NCBI GenBank assembly: GCA_033961575.1 | Contig: CM066730.1 | Span: 118,509,523 to 118,573,522 of the forward strand | DNA from: Aselliscus stoliczkanus | Taxonomy: Eukaryota > Chordata > Mammalia > Chiroptera > Hipposideridae | DNA: 64,000 nucleotides | Reading direction: 5' to 3' | In this document: positions 1 to 11,400 of the stretch, piece by piece | Layout: the number at the start of each line of letters is the position of its first letter | Numbering within the stretch: the stretch's first letter is position 1 | Translations under genes and position numbers: made by a program | Notes under the pieces: model-generated | Told to the model about the DNA's origin: nothing | Databases searched by the model: none | The model's input: the letters and a program-made list of their open reading frames with translations, nothing else

Positions 1-825
1 TAGTTTAGTTAAAGTTTGTCAGGAAAAGTACATATATAGTAACCTGCAGCTCTTATGTTATAGTAAAATCATCTGAAAAATTTGTAATGATAACTTAACA
101 ACTGTCTTTGAAAACCTTAATTATCATTTGAGTTTTTGAACCCAAACTGTCTTCATATGCTAAAAGGAAAGAACAAATTATAATATACCAATAGGTATGC
201 ATTTAAAAACACTCAATTATGAAATTAAGTTAATCAATATAAACCAATCAGCAACGCCAAACCGTTTAAAATTCTTATTTTTTCCTAACTTCTCAATATT
301 TAAGAATCGATAAACATCTTAAAATTCTTGATAATGATCACTTAGATAGAATATCCTTATTTAAATAATGATTTAAATTTCATCTTTTCTTCAGTGTGAT
401 ATAATCACCAAGCTCGTTTTATCACTATGTTGTTACATGAATTTACAAATTAATGTAGAATTTCCCAGAAATTCTGAGGAAATATTATCCTTATCTATTG
501 CTTTTCTATGTTTTTCAGGAGGCTACTGTGTCCTTAATTTTTGTTATTGTGAGCATTAGAATTATTTTTGAATGACAAAACCCCTATAGCAATGCCAAAG
601 ATAGAGAATATAATTCTAGATGCCATTTAGGTACCATCTTGTTATTAAGCAAATAGCTACCTAAATTGATACTGAGTTTACTTGTATATGCAGCATAGTT
701 TATTATTAATAGTATATAAACACAGAACCATGCCATATTTAATTACTTCCTCAAGTATTTACTTTTCAAAATCATTTTCTTCAGTTTTAAATAAAAAAGG
801 AAATTTATTGGGTCCCTACCATAAT
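1..825. other. AT-rich unique sequence
   Basis: I see no gene, no recognisable transposon and no CpG-rich segment here. The only open frame runs into the tetranucleotide repeat at its right edge and carries no family motif. Confidence 0.6.
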
Positions 826-826
826 A

Positions 827-857
<31 letters not shown>

Positions 858-902
858 ATATATATATAATATATATATATCTGTATATATTATATATATA
901 TC
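826..902. repeat. (TATC)n then (TA)n microsatellite
   Basis: A run of TATC units (826-857) passes directly into an imperfect TA tract. It produces a low-complexity YLSI-type peptide in one frame, so the open frame across it should not be read as a gene. Confidence 0.95.
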
Positions 903-1590
903 ATGACTTCCCTAATTTAACTTTTTTTTCTTTCGTTTTGGTATTTTGTTTGGTACTTAAACTAATTATAGGTTTTCAAACTAGGCAGAAGAAAAGTGGC
1001 ATAAAAAAATTAAGTTGTGCGGTATTTACCATTCCATGATTAAATAAAAACAATTTGATGGTTGGCTGAAATTATCATGTTGCAAAAACTTAAATCTTAA
1101 TTTACACAATTCTCCTGTTTAAAAAGGGAATAAAACTATAAAACAGAGTGTGGTTGAAAATAGCTTTGTTTCTTTTTTTTTAACGAGCTGTTTTTTAGAC
1201 TCACAGACATTTTAAAACTACAGGGAGATTTAGACGTCATCTAACATAAACCCTGAATTTTTCATATGCGGCAAGTAAACCAAGAAATAATAAAGCACAT
1301 AGGTTTTTGAGAGCTACAAGGACCATCATGAGATCATGGAATAAATTTAAATCAAAGACCTTTTCATTGTTTTATCCAGACAGTTTCCCTGAATAGACCA
1401 AATTGCTAATGCCCAAAGGCCCTGCATCTTTGCGCCTAAGAAGTTGTTCCATTCTCTTGTCACATGGGTTGAGTGAAGACAATTGGAATAAAAATGTAGT
1501 TGAGCTTTTATGTTGGAAGGGCAAAGATTAATAAGTCTAATGCTTTCTATAAGGGAGTGAGGACCAGAAATGTAACACCAACTCCCAATT
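903..1590. other. Unique AT-rich sequence
   Basis: No gene or classifiable repeat seen. Scattered short poly-T tracts only. Confidence 0.55.
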
Positions 1591-1629
1591 AAGTTTGATG
1601 TACTTTTTTTTTTTTACATTTTAACTTTG

Positions 1630-1681
<52 letters not shown>

Positions 1682-1803
1682 TTATTTATTTTATTTTTTT
1701 TTAAGGGGACCAGATGGACTCAGGTCTTGTTTAGGGAGACCACCTCATGGATGGTGTAGAGGCCTGACCACTGCACTGTACATCTGAAGTTTGATTTACT
1801 TTT
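1591..1803 (-). mobile_element. Short retroposon with TA-rich tail, family unknown
   Basis: The sequence aagtttgatgtact (from 1591) is repeated with one change as aagtttgatttact (from 1787), each followed by a T run. This reads as a target-site duplication of about 17 bp. Between the copies, from left to right, are a T run, a long TA tract, a TTTA-rich stretch and an 80-base body. On the minus strand this is a body followed by an A-rich tail, the layout of an L1-mobilised insertion. The body (about 1705-1786) is not a family I can name. It lacks the A and B boxes of the main SINE family here and could be a 5'-truncated SINE or LINE end. Confidence 0.6.
1633..1677. repeat. (TA)n microsatellite
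   Basis: About 22 uninterrupted TA units inside the tail of the flanking retroposon. It probably expanded from an AT-rich tail. Confidence 0.95.
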
Positions 1804-2233
1804 TAATTATGTGTTCCATTTCAATGGGGTAATTTGCCCACTTCGGATTTTGTCACCCAGGCAAACACAGAGAGTTCAAGAAGAGAAGAAATTGGAACTT
1901 CACTGAAAAGCAAATGACCACTCTTTAGTTCCACGAGTGTGAGTAAATAATAATGGCAAGTGTCTTTAAGTATATAAGGCTTCCCAAACTACTGATGAAT
2001 AAATGATCCATTGGGTTTTCCATAAAATATATCATCAAATATCTGACTACTTACTTCTTTGGATTAATAGATTATATACCAGTCACTCTTCACATATTAT
2101 TGATTCTTCTCAATCTCAGGCCTCACCTTAATATTTTACTTGCTTTCTATCTTTCTCTGGTTTTCCATCATATTTTATTCATGCTAACCTCTCTACAGCA
2201 TTTCCCCTTATTATAATAAATGTTCTAGATACT
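1804..2233. other. Unique sequence
   Basis: No gene or recognisable repeat seen. Confidence 0.5.
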
Positions 2234-2243
2234 AGAAAGAATC

Positions 2244-2374
2244 TGGCCGGCGAGTGGCACAGTGGTTAAGAGCTGGCTTGGGACACCAGCGGCCCCAGTT
2301 TGGGTCCCACATATGAGGGCCAGTGACACTGCCCTCAAAAAAAAAAAAAAATCAATAATTTAAAAAAAAAAGAA
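2244..2374 (+). mobile_element. tRNA-derived SINE, short form
   Basis: The copy starts TGGCCGGCGAGTGG and has a Pol III A-box-like segment (GTGGCACAGTGGTTAAG), a B-box-like segment (AGTTTGGGTCC), the family 3' end GACACTGCCCTC and an interrupted A-tail. The direct repeat agaaagaatc lies at 2234-2243 and 2375-2384, fixing both ends. The body is only about 95 bases, so almost all of it is the tRNA-like part. Several base changes from the other copies suggest middle age. Confidence 0.9.
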
Positions 2375-2384
2375 AGAAAGAATC

Positions 2385-3579
2385 CACAGTGAGAATACAA
2401 TGCCAAGAACTTGAAGATGTCCCTCTAAGAGTTTCATTAAGCAGTTATTTGAATTGTTCTTAATCTACAATAGTCACATGTCCACAAAATAAAAAGCAGA
2501 CAGCATTAAAATATGAGATTCAGTGAAGAAGCTCTTTCATTATCCAGCGGAGAGGAAGAAATATTAATTAGCTAGGAAAATGTGTAAGAGGAGGCAGAGA
2601 AGAGCTAACATTAATATTCTAGTTACTAAGGATAATTTATCAGCTCTCACCATGACCTGGAAAAGACTACTCATTCACCACCATTTTCTGCTTTTTACTC
2701 TCTGAATCTTTCTGTTTGCTGATGTTATAATGACATTTGGAAAGCCATCTGTCTTAAGTCACTCTCTTTCAAAATGCTCACCCATTAGTGTCATGTACCA
2801 TAGCTGGAACATCTAGCAATCACTTGGTGTCTTAACCAGCACAGCAACCTCCTACAGCTTTATAGTACTAACATGCAAATCCAATTTAGTAAAGCTTAAA
2901 TGCAATACTCTGTTTTAAAAAAGTGGCTGAGGGAAGACTTAAAACCTTCAAGATTTGAACCTCAGAACACAAAAACAATATGCCTTTCACTCTCACCATC
3001 AGCCTACTATACCCATGACTACTTCTGAATCTACCCTTCATTTTGTAGACAGGCAGCCTAATTAGACTAACCAAAAGTAAAGCTTATACCACAGCACTAT
3101 ATAGGTGGGAATTTGCATCCTCCTCTGTAATCTGCCACAACCCGGACAGGTAAAGATAGGCAGACATGTTTGCTGCCATGTATTCTTGCCCCTGCCTCAG
3201 ATGAGAAAAACCTAAGCATGGGGTCAATGTTGTGTCTACTATATTAACGTCAGTCAAGTTAATACATTATACATAAATAGCTTCTTTTAATTGTTATTTT
3301 TTCTGCTTTCAAGGAATTGTTAAGATAAAAGTTTATGCACTCAATTAATCATGCTAAAAAATTGATATTGCTTCTGTTTATCAAGTACAAATTGACAATT
3401 ATATTTACAAAATGTGAGAGTATAATTAAACGTGTATTCATTTTTGGACTAGGAATAAATCATCTGTGTAAATTAGCTCATGCCCGCAGGTCCCAAATAT
3501 TAAAGAAACTACTGAAGCATTGTAAACCAGACAGATGACCCAACTCTAACTATGGCCCTGGGCACCAAATCTGAAGGAA
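2385..3579. other. Unique sequence
   Basis: About 1.2 kb with no gene and no repeat that I can classify. Short open frames on either strand lack domain motifs and codon-like composition. Confidence 0.5.
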
Positions 3580-3745
3580 CCCTGGCCTTGAAGTCAGGTG
3601 ACTTGCTTAGGATTCTCCTTTCTGCCATGTAGTCTCTTTGTGACCTCAGGTAAATTACTGAACTGCTCTGGCCTACTGTTCCGTTATTTTTAAAAGGAAA
3701 GTAACTCTGGTTTGTTGTGAGGATTAAGAGGATTCTTGTTTAAAA
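3580..3745 (+). repeat. MIR SINE remnant
   Basis: The order of motifs is that of a mammalian MIR: 'tagtctctttgtgacctcag', 'gtaaattactgaactgctct' and then 'gttgtgaggattaagagg'. These match the conserved MIR core and 3' part with heavy divergence. The ends are approximate. Confidence 0.75.
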
Positions 3746-4049
3746 GTGTTTCTGAACTTGTTTCTGAAAATATAAACTGGTCTACAAATTTGAAAGATTG
3801 TTGTAGACAATAGTTGTCAGACTTATCAGATATAGTCTTTATAATGGTATTTGCAAAGGGTCACACAATGTTGACTTTGAAACAAAGCAAACAAAACAAA
3901 AACACTATAACAATAACAAACTTTGGTAAAGGCCAATCCCACCCCAAACCTTCAGACCCTAGTATTATCATACTTGTCCCTTTTGTTCCTCTTCTACACA
4001 TAACACAATCTGAATAGAAGCTACAATAATCTCTGACCACAAACTCCTA
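3746..4049. other. Unique sequence
   Basis: Nothing recognised apart from short A-rich tracts. Confidence 0.5.
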
Positions 4050-5019
4050 TCATTAGAAGCCGCTCATCTCCTCACTTCGAATGCAATCTGTTTCTCAGTC
4101 TCATTATTACCCCTCCCTTCCCCATCCCTTGATAGCTCACTATTGTCTCAGTTCATCAATCCTTCTTCTGGCCTCATTTGCTTGCCTAACCAGCCTTGAC
4201 ACTAGGGTCAGCCATTTTATTAGATTTTCACACTCTCTTGCCCCAGAACTGCCGTTCCAATCCCCGATAATGGGTAAATGCCATCATTTGCCTTCCCTGC
4301 TCCCAGTCCCAGGCTGCCAAACACTGCCTAAGAAAGTCACAAAGCCAGGTGGACTGGTTCCACTACAGTTTCGAGCTCTCTGAAGTCATCTGGACCCTCA
4401 CTGTGGCTTGACAGTACTTGTTCTCATCAGTGATTTACAGCCCTTTGTATTGGTGTCAATTCCAAGATCTCTTCCCACTCTTAGTTTCTTATGTGATACG
4501 ATCTTCCAGTTCCTAGAAAAAGTCAAGGCCAATGCTTGATTCTTCCCATTTTTTTCTTTCCATCTAAAAGCCCAACTTTTCCTTCTGATTTCAAAGGACA
4601 GTGATCTCCTCTGCCTTTCTTTTCCTCTCCGCTAAGCCCTCCTTCTTTTGCGACTTTATCACAACATTTGTCTATATATACCCATAACAAGTTTTGTTTA
4701 ATTTTTTTCCCAGTCTAGGCACTCCCTGGATTTACTGTGTTTTCTTTCTTGAAAAATTCCCTGAATGGAAAGAGGAATTTACACTTATTTTTCTACTTGC
4801 TTGCCACCTACTCACCCCTTCTGATCTGCTCTCTGCTTCCATAGGTAAATCCAATGATGGCTTTCCATCCCTCCCCCTTTTTGTTCTTTCTAAAGCAATT
4901 AATATTATTGACACTGTACTGCCTTGAAATTCTCCACTATGTCCCCTCCAACTCCACCTCTTCTCATTCATATTTCTTTTCAGTGATATCTATAGATTCC
5001 CAGATACCCGGGAATCAAA
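4050..5019 (+). repeat. L2 LINE remnant, reverse-transcriptase part
   Basis: A pyrimidine-rich sense strand typical of L2 ORF2. In one frame near 4845-4925 the peptide includes KSND, then LSKAINIIDTVL. This lines up with the L2 reverse-transcriptase block around the LSAAFDTVD catalytic motif, with the first catalytic Asp shifted by decay. Frameshifts and stops are frequent. The copy continues beyond the hAT insertion at 5028-5355. The left end is approximate. Confidence 0.6.
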
Positions 5020-5027
5020 CTCTAGAT

Positions 5028-5355
5028 CAGGGGTCAGCAAACTGCGGCTCGCGAGCCACATGTGGTGCTTTGGATATGTTCCATCTCAAAAATTTGCCAA
5101 CTCCTGGAAGAGCCAATCCTGTCCCTCACAACAATTTAAAAATTATTTAAAAGCCATAAATATATTTTTACATAATCACCATTATGTGAATAATATCCTT
5201 TAAAAATTTTGTAAATGAAACTATGATAGTTTTACTCTCATTTTCAGTTTTACTTCAGAGCCACATGTACGTACCCAAAGAGCTGTATGTAGCTCACGAG
5301 CCACAGTTTGTTGACCCCTGGCGGCTCCTCCATCTCAAAAGTTTGCTGACCCCTG
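5028..5355 (+). mobile_element. Non-autonomous hAT element, copy 1 (extra terminus)
   Basis: It starts CAGGGGTCAGCAAACTG and ends CAAAAGTTTGCTGACCCCTG, an inverted pair. It is flanked by ctctagat (5020-5027) and ctctagag (5356-5363), fitting the nTCTAGAn 8-bp target duplications of hAT transposons. It codes for nothing. A near copy of the terminus also occurs internally at 5310-5320, and a subterminal direct repeat (5081-5106 versus 5330-5355) shows that the right end carries an additional copy of terminal sequence. Compare the second copy at 11756-12046. The insertion splits an older L2. Confidence 0.85.
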
Positions 5356-5363
5356 CTCTAGAG

Positions 5364-5640
5364 CCATGTCTGTCTTCTTACTCTCCTCTACACCTATGGC
5401 CAATAGTTGTCACGTTTAATTGCTTCCATTTCTGCAGCATTTCTCACATGTATACTCTATCCAAAACTACTTTTTCTAGAACTAGTGAAACAGATTAATA
5501 CAATTATCTACTAAACCCTTCTTTTTCAAGCCTTTTCCCTCACAATATATTTGCATCCTGGAGTTGTCAAGTTCTACAATCAGTCCAAGTTTTATTCTTA
5601 GCTCTTCCTACCTTTATTCTTTATCAAAAGGGACTCCTTG
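5364..5640 (+). repeat. Probable continuation of L2 remnant
   Basis: The same pyrimidine-rich character resumes after the hAT insertion. Homology is too decayed for a firm call, and the right end is approximate. Confidence 0.4.
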
Positions 5641-6559
5641 CTCGTCTCCTTATAAAACCTGAGATTGCCAGCCTCTTTTCTCTACCCAGAGGTGGGAAGT
5701 AAGGAAAGGGGCAAGGATAAATCACATTATGTGGTTTTCCCACTACAAACTAAATAATACTGATGCATATAACATATTAATCAAACAGTACAAAGGGCTT
5801 GGATACATGAATATTTTCAGATTCTAAAAAATTAATTAAGCTCTATATGTGTGGCATATGTGCTTTCCTGTGTGTATAGTATACATATAATATTAAAATA
5901 TACTATACATACATATATTTTCTATATGTATAATATACGTTGATAAAAATGTGTGTATAATTAACTTTTCTGCATACATAATATACATCAATAAAAACTT
6001 TTATAGAACAGCAACAAGGACAGGGTTTAATGAGCAAAAAGAGAAAAAGATGGCAGCATACAGTCTGAGCAACAGGTGTAGCAGGGTAAAAGAAACAAAG
6101 GAAACATTTTTATCAGGATTTACTAATTATTTTTCTTAACACTCTGTCTCGCTGAGTCCTTCCGAATATCTGATACCCACAGAAGCAGTAGAATCTCCAG
6201 GATACCAAGATTGCTCCTATTCTAAAGAAAACCTATTTGGCCATTACTTATGACTGCATTTTAGATAAGACTTTAGGGGGGACATTTGCAGTTATAATCA
6301 TACTGAATTTATAATATTATATGGTACTCAATCATGAAATGACCCAAGAAAGAACCCATCAGATGACAAAAGACAAGTTGCTGACACATTCATTTTCTTC
6401 ATTTAGAGATTGGATATCAGTTCCACTCCCGAATAAAATAATTAATAATACTAATAATAATAATAACAATAAATAAATAAGATGTTTAAAATAAAATGAA
6501 AAAGAAAGAAAGAAAAGAAAAAGACAGCCACAGGATTATCTAAGTAAAGTACTTAAGTG
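5641..6559. other. AT-rich unique sequence with simple tracts
   Basis: Holds degenerate ATATAC-rich stretches (about 5865-5995), an AAT/AATA tract (about 6440-6480) and a purine-rich AAAG stretch (about 6497-6524). No gene seen. Confidence 0.6.
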
Positions 6560-6790
6560 TACGTTCAAGGTCAAATCACACAGACCTGATTGATTCCAGC
6601 TTAGCGATTTGCTTGTTTGCTGTGTGACCTGGGACTATAGCCTCAACTCCATGAGCTGCAGTTTCTTCATTGTAAAATAAATATAACAACTCCCTTCCAG
6701 AAATGTGATGAGAATAAGAAAGGATATAAATAATTTGAATAGTACAACATTAAAAACAATGCACACGCTCAATACATAGCTGTTATGACC
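6560..6790 (+). repeat. MIR SINE remnant
   Basis: Contains 'tgtgtgacctggga', 'ctgcagtttcttcattgtaa' and 'gtgatgagaataagaaagga' in MIR order. Strongly diverged, ends approximate. Confidence 0.75.
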
Positions 6791-7270
6791 TCTTATTTGT
6801 AAAGTAAGGAGGCTGAAATAAACTTTGAAACCCCTTCCATTTCTAATGTTTTACCCTTTCTATGTGGCCACTGCCGAGGTCTCCTTTTCAATCATAGCAG
6901 CCATTACTTACAGGTTCTAGGGAAATATTAAAAGATGAGAAAGCAAATCTGGTTTGTGGAAGCTTAATGGCATCATAGTATCAGTAGACATTTTGGGAGC
7001 TGAAGTTTGGACATTAGCCTATCTCAAAAAATAAACTAATCATCATTTTAGTGTCCTCAAACCAGCACATGAAGTTGGCCTTTGCTTCAATTTCAGAGAT
7101 GTTTTTATAGGGGGCTTTTTTCTAATTTCTCTTTGGTTTTCACTGTGTCTTATGATATTCATTTCCCTCCTTATTGTTAGATTAAACAACAATCAATATT
7201 ACTTTACATGGAAAACATTCTAAGCGAATGTAAGTTCAGGTGTTCAGTGTTAGCCCACTTACTCTATAAG
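6791..7270. other. Unique sequence
   Basis: No gene or classifiable repeat seen. Confidence 0.5.
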
Positions 7271-7284
7271 AAAATACAAAATGA

Positions 7285-7441
7285 GCGCCGGCTGAGTGGC
7301 GCGGTGGTTAAGCGCTGGCTTGGGAAGCCAGCGGCCCGGTTGGGGTCCCACATATGAGGACCAGGGACACTGCCCTCAAAAATAAAATAAAATATAAAAT
7401 AAAATAAAATAAAGTAAAATAAAATAAATAAAATATAAAAT
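7285..7441 (+). mobile_element. tRNA-derived SINE, short form
   Basis: Begins GCGCCGGCTGAGTGGCGCGG and ends GACACTGCCCTC, followed by a long AAAAT-type tail. A perfect 14-bp target duplication, aaaatacaaaatga, lies at 7271-7284 and 7442-7455. The intact duplication indicates a fairly recent insertion. Confidence 0.95.
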
Positions 7442-7455
7442 AAAATACAAAATGA

Positions 7456-7784
7456 AAGAGAATGCAGAATGTCCTATGTAATGGATGCTGTGAGGTGTCA
7501 CCCAGATCCTTCTGGATTGAGGCACTCATTCTCCCAGATGTCAGGAATGTTGTTAGCTGCTGACTCGTGTCTGAGTCCTTTTCTGGCATCAAAAGTTAAT
7601 AGCACCTTCCCCAGAGGCAGCCTACCTATAGATTCAGGGTTTACAAGCCTGGCTCTTTTTCTTTAATTCAAGGCAAATCGGAAGAGCCATCCCAGCTCCA
7701 CACATTCCCATATAATTGCCAAGGGCCTTTCTCGTCAGTTCTCCCTCTATCCATTCTTGTCTTCTTTACCTGTAATCGTTCCCT
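7456..7784. other. Unique sequence
   Basis: No gene seen. The frame crossing it on the minus strand is driven by the neighbouring SINE tail. Confidence 0.5.
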
Positions 7785-7798
7785 ATAAATAAATCATC

Positions 7799-7896
7799 GG
7801 GCCGGCCGAGTGGTGTGGTGGTTAAGCGCTGGTTTGGGAAGCCAGCGGCCCGGTTCGGGTCCCACATATGAGGGCCAGTGACACTGCCCTCAAAAA

Positions 7897-7935
<39 letters not shown>
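7799..7935 (+). mobile_element. tRNA-derived SINE, short form
   Basis: Starts GGGCCGGCCGAGTGGTGTGG, with B box GGTTCGGGTCC, 3' end GACACTGCCCTC and then an (AAAT)n tail. The 14-bp duplication ataaataaatcatc is at 7785-7798 and 7936-7949. This is one of the least diverged copies in the window and a good proxy for the family consensus. Confidence 0.95.
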
Positions 7936-7943
<8 letters not shown>

Positions 7944-7949
7944 ATCATC

Positions 7950-8765
7950 TGCACGCAACTCTCCATTTCAGAGTCTGTTTCCTTGGAAACCTGTTCTACC
8001 ACATCCATTATTATCAAATATTGGAAAATAATTGGGAAACATTTTAACCAAATAGCTTTAAAATCAGATACTCTCTACCTAAGCTTGAAGTCCAAAATCA
8101 GTCTCTCAAATGTTATGAAGTCAACCTCATCCATATGACCAGACTAATATTAACTCAGTCAACTTCTACAGATATAAGAGGAGAAAATATATAGAATCCA
8201 TAACACCTATGGAATGAGGATCCCATCTGGTTTTTATACAGCACTTAATATAATATAACCTAGAAGATCTGTGAATAACTAGGGAATTTGACCCTCTTCA
8301 TTTGTAAAGTGGTTGACTTTGTTAAATTTGCCTGTACATGGACTATGAATCATACTAAGAATGCTATATAACAGCACAAACGCCATGATACAGTGCTGTG
8401 CTTTCAGGAATGTGATATGTCTGGGAATCTCATAATGCCCAAAGGAAAGTGGCTGCTGCCAATTGGATATCATGCGTAAACAGAATATTTAATAAATGAG
8501 TTAGGGTTTATTCTCTCTTCTGGTCATTCTGTACCTACACACACCTAGTGAGGTGACTACCTGTCTAGTTGTCAGATACTTAGCCAGAGGCCATGGAAAC
8601 AGCCTATACTAGAAAGATAAAGTGTCAGCTAAAGAACAATCCAACCAGTTAGCTCAATTCCTCTCATCTATACATAAGTACCCCAGTGAGTACCTAATTC
8701 AACAAAAATTACTTAATAATCCAGTAATGCAACTTAGAGACACATGAGACATGAAGTAAAGGTCT
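7950..8765. other. Unique sequence
   Basis: No gene or classifiable repeat seen. Confidence 0.5.
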
Positions 8766-10190
8766 AAATTAGCTGTTCTCAAACTTTTTGTACTCAGATA
8801 CCCTTTACACTAACAAATTATTGAAGAGTCCAAAGAGATTTTGTTATGAGTTGTACATATCAATATTCACCATATTAGAGATTAAAGCTGAGAAATTATA
8901 ATAAAATATTTATTTTAAATTACAATAATAAACCAAGGACATAATATAAATAACTCACTTTTATTAAAAATATTTTTCTCGGGCACCCCAGTTGGGACCC
9001 CCTCTTGTTTTGAGAGCTGTTACTTTCTACCCTAATAAACTGTCCTCTGCTGTAAACTTTAAAAAAAAAAAAAAAAATTCTGAAAATAAAAAATTTAGTG
9101 AGAGGAGCGGCATATCTACTTTTGCATGCAGCCTTTTGCAATATGTTGTTTTGAAGTGTATAAAGAAAACCTGGTTTCATGCAGATAAATAGTTGGAAAA
9201 GGAAGGGATTTTTAACAGATAACAGTGAGTATTCTTCTTTGGTATTAGACTATAACTTGATATGTGTTAGTTTCTTAATGTTAGTTGCAATGTGGAATCT
9301 GAAACAATATCATAAAATCTTCATACTCTAGTATATTAAAATTATTTGATTAAGTTATATATTGAATGAACCTTTTACTCATGCATGATTTTGTTACATC
9401 ATACAGTGAAGGTCTGTAAAATATTGATTCATAGAGTAATGTAGGTTTTCCAAATGTTGACATATTTCCTTACACAATAAAAATCTCAGTTTTTTCATAT
9501 CCCTACCCATCTCATTAGAAAAATGTTTAACGATTGGAAGCTATCCAAATTAAAATTGTTCCCAAATTCTAATTTTTTAAATCAGAATTTTAAATTTCTT
9601 TTTGACTTGAAAGCTCTGATCTCATCATTGCCAACAAATATTGTATATTTTCCTTGAAGTGACAAGTTTACTCCATTCCTTTTTGATAAAATGTCAGCCT
9701 GATACCCTATCGTGAACAACCAACTATGTCTGCCAACTGATCCTCTAAGTAAAAATGATGTTCTTGGAAAACGCAGCTAGTTCGGCTCATGATTCAAACA
9801 ATCATACACATGCTTTGCTCAGGTTCCAAGTATGCAGCAGAACTTTTTTTTGCTCACTTCAATTTTGTCATACTAAATATTAAAAGGAGAGGCACAGTAA
9901 CAGGTAAGGTTCAATGAAATTAATAATTCTTACTGCTGCATTAAAAACATTTTTGAGTGAAACTGGCATTGCTTTTTACATCGAGTACCTGGTAGTGAAG
10001 ACTATGATTACCAATATCATACTTTGGTATCACTGCCTTAAATCCTGCCAGGGCACCAGCAGTTTTATTCACCATTGTTTTTACATCACCAGTGCAAAAG
10101 TTACTACAGTGGAAACAACAAATAACATCTGAGTATTTATATAAAATTTGTTTTGATCTTGAGGACTCCTAAAACTGTCTCAGCTACACC
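8766..10190 (-). mobile_element. Old autonomous hAT DNA transposon remnant
   Basis: The left edge (ttctcaaactttttgtactc) resembles a hAT-type terminus. The interior follows a recalled mammalian hAT consensus along most of its length. On the minus strand near 9600-9710 a frame reads ADILSKRNGVNLSLQGKYTI and continues FVGNDEIRAFKSK, a block characteristic of Buster/Charlie/Tip100-type hAT transposases. Other parts are broken by stops. No right terminal repeat is evident, so the copy is probably truncated near 10190. A polyadenylated fragment is inserted at 8980-9077. The exact family (Zaphod-like or another) is not certain. Confidence 0.7.
8980..9077 (+). mobile_element. Retrocopied transcript 3' end, LTR-like, with poly(A)
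   Basis: About 80 bases with a sequence like the end of an ERV LTR (GGGACCCCCTCTTGTTTTGAG), an AATAAA at 9034-9039 and a run of 17 A starting at 9061, 21 bases downstream. It interrupts the hAT remnant, whose sequence resumes with aaaatttagtgagaggagcg. The layout fits L1-mediated retroposition of a polyadenylated transcript ending in an LTR. A target duplication is hard to define in the A/T-rich flanks. Confidence 0.5.
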
Positions 10191-10689
10191 CCGGAGGAGG
10201 GGCGGGGGCTGGGAGGAGAGGTGGAATTTTGTCGATCACGTTTTGAAATTACCCTCCTCTGTTCCTGTTTCCACCCAAATCACACATACAAAACTGGGGT
10301 TGAAACTGGAAATGAGTTTAATGAATATAAACAATTTTTTTCCCTGTGGCAGCAGCCTTATAAAAGATATCCATTAAGCCCTTTTCATTTATCCCTTCTG
10401 AAGGTGAAAAAGGGCATCCCTCCATAGCTGTCTGAGCCTTGTCAGTTCCCTGCCTCCAACATCAAGTAAATTCCTATTGTATTGCAGTCTTAGATACCTT
10501 GAAGAAAACCTATTTGCACCAAATTTATTTTTTTCCTTCCCCAAAATATTTCTTATATTGAATGCAAAGCTAAGGCTAAGTGTAAATGTCCCCCTGACTC
10601 TCTCATTAGGTCCATGTGGAACAGCTAGTCAGCATGCTCATTATAGGAAGAGCCAGGCAGATATTTAAACTGAAATTAAGTCATCCTTT
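10191..10689. other. Unique sequence with a short G-rich patch
   Basis: Holds a G-rich patch (10196-10222, ggaggaggggcgggggctgg) and otherwise nothing recognised. Open frames here are short and motif-free. Confidence 0.5.
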
Positions 10690-11053
10690 AGCCTTCTTGA
10701 TCCTTCAGCCTCAGCAATCCTAGTTATTAACCTTTCCTCTCAGGTTCCATTTTCCCACACTTTTATCATTTATGTTACTCTTTGCTGGACTTTTTCCAGT
10801 TTCATTACATCCCTTTTAAAGTGTGCAGAACAAAACTAGACACCGTCCATTAAAAAGGTCTTCACCAGTGCCAAATACAGAGGAAACATTACTTCCTGGG
10901 CATGGCGTGTCATATTCCTTTAATATGATACCATGTTAGCTTTCTGAATATAACAGAACTATTGTGCGGACTGGTATTCACGGTTTGCAATCGCTCCAGA
11001 CTGTTGTAGTTTTGTGTACACAGACAGTCCCGATCTTTAATCTTTGTGTTTTA
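10690..11053 (+). repeat. L3/CR1 LINE remnant, part 1
   Basis: Resembles the 3' region of CR1/L3 LINEs: 'tgctggactttttccagttt', then 'gtgcagaacaaaactagaca', 'ttcaccagtgccaaatacag' and 'ccatgttagctttctgaa', in the consensus order. Heavily diverged. The copy is split by the SINE that follows. Confidence 0.65.
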
Positions 11054-11167
11054 GGGCCGGCCAAGTGGCACGGTGGTTAAGAGCTGGCTTGGGAAACCAG
11101 CAGCCCAGGTTCGGGTCCCACATATGAGGGCCAGTGACACTGCCCTCAAAAAAAAAAATTAAAAAAT
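11054..11167 (+). mobile_element. tRNA-derived SINE, short form
   Basis: Starts GGGCCGGCCAAGTGGCACGG, has B box GGTTCGGGTCC, ends GACACTGCCCTC and carries an A-tail. The flanks taatctttgtgttttag and taatctctgcattttgc may be a decayed duplication. It sits inside the L3/CR1 remnant. Confidence 0.9.
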
Positions 11168-11400
11168 ACCTAATCTCTGCATTTTGCTTCTAGCTTCTGA
11201 TTGTCATGTCTTGCCCTTGCCCTATTTTACTTTCCCCTTCGTTTTCCTGCCAATTCCCCTAATTTATCAAATTCACATTGATCTATTCCTGGCCTCCAAG
11301 GTGCAAACAATACCAACCACTTAATGTCATTCACACGTACTTGCATCACTTGAGATATTCATTAAAAGAAAAAAAATAATGCTTGATGTTGGGGACATCA
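11168..11400 (+). repeat. L3/CR1 LINE remnant, part 2
   Basis: Continues the L3/CR1 match after the SINE (ctaatttatcaaattcacat is in the expected position). The right end is approximate. Confidence 0.5.

Noticed and set aside
7799..7935. Possible functional tRNA gene, because of intact A and B boxes
   Set aside because: The cloverleaf is degenerate and the copy has a tail and target duplication, so it is a SINE.
7895..7945. Regularly spaced repeats that could suggest an array
   Set aside because: Simple AAAT expansion of a SINE tail. No CRISPR-like repeat and spacer structure exists anywhere in the window.
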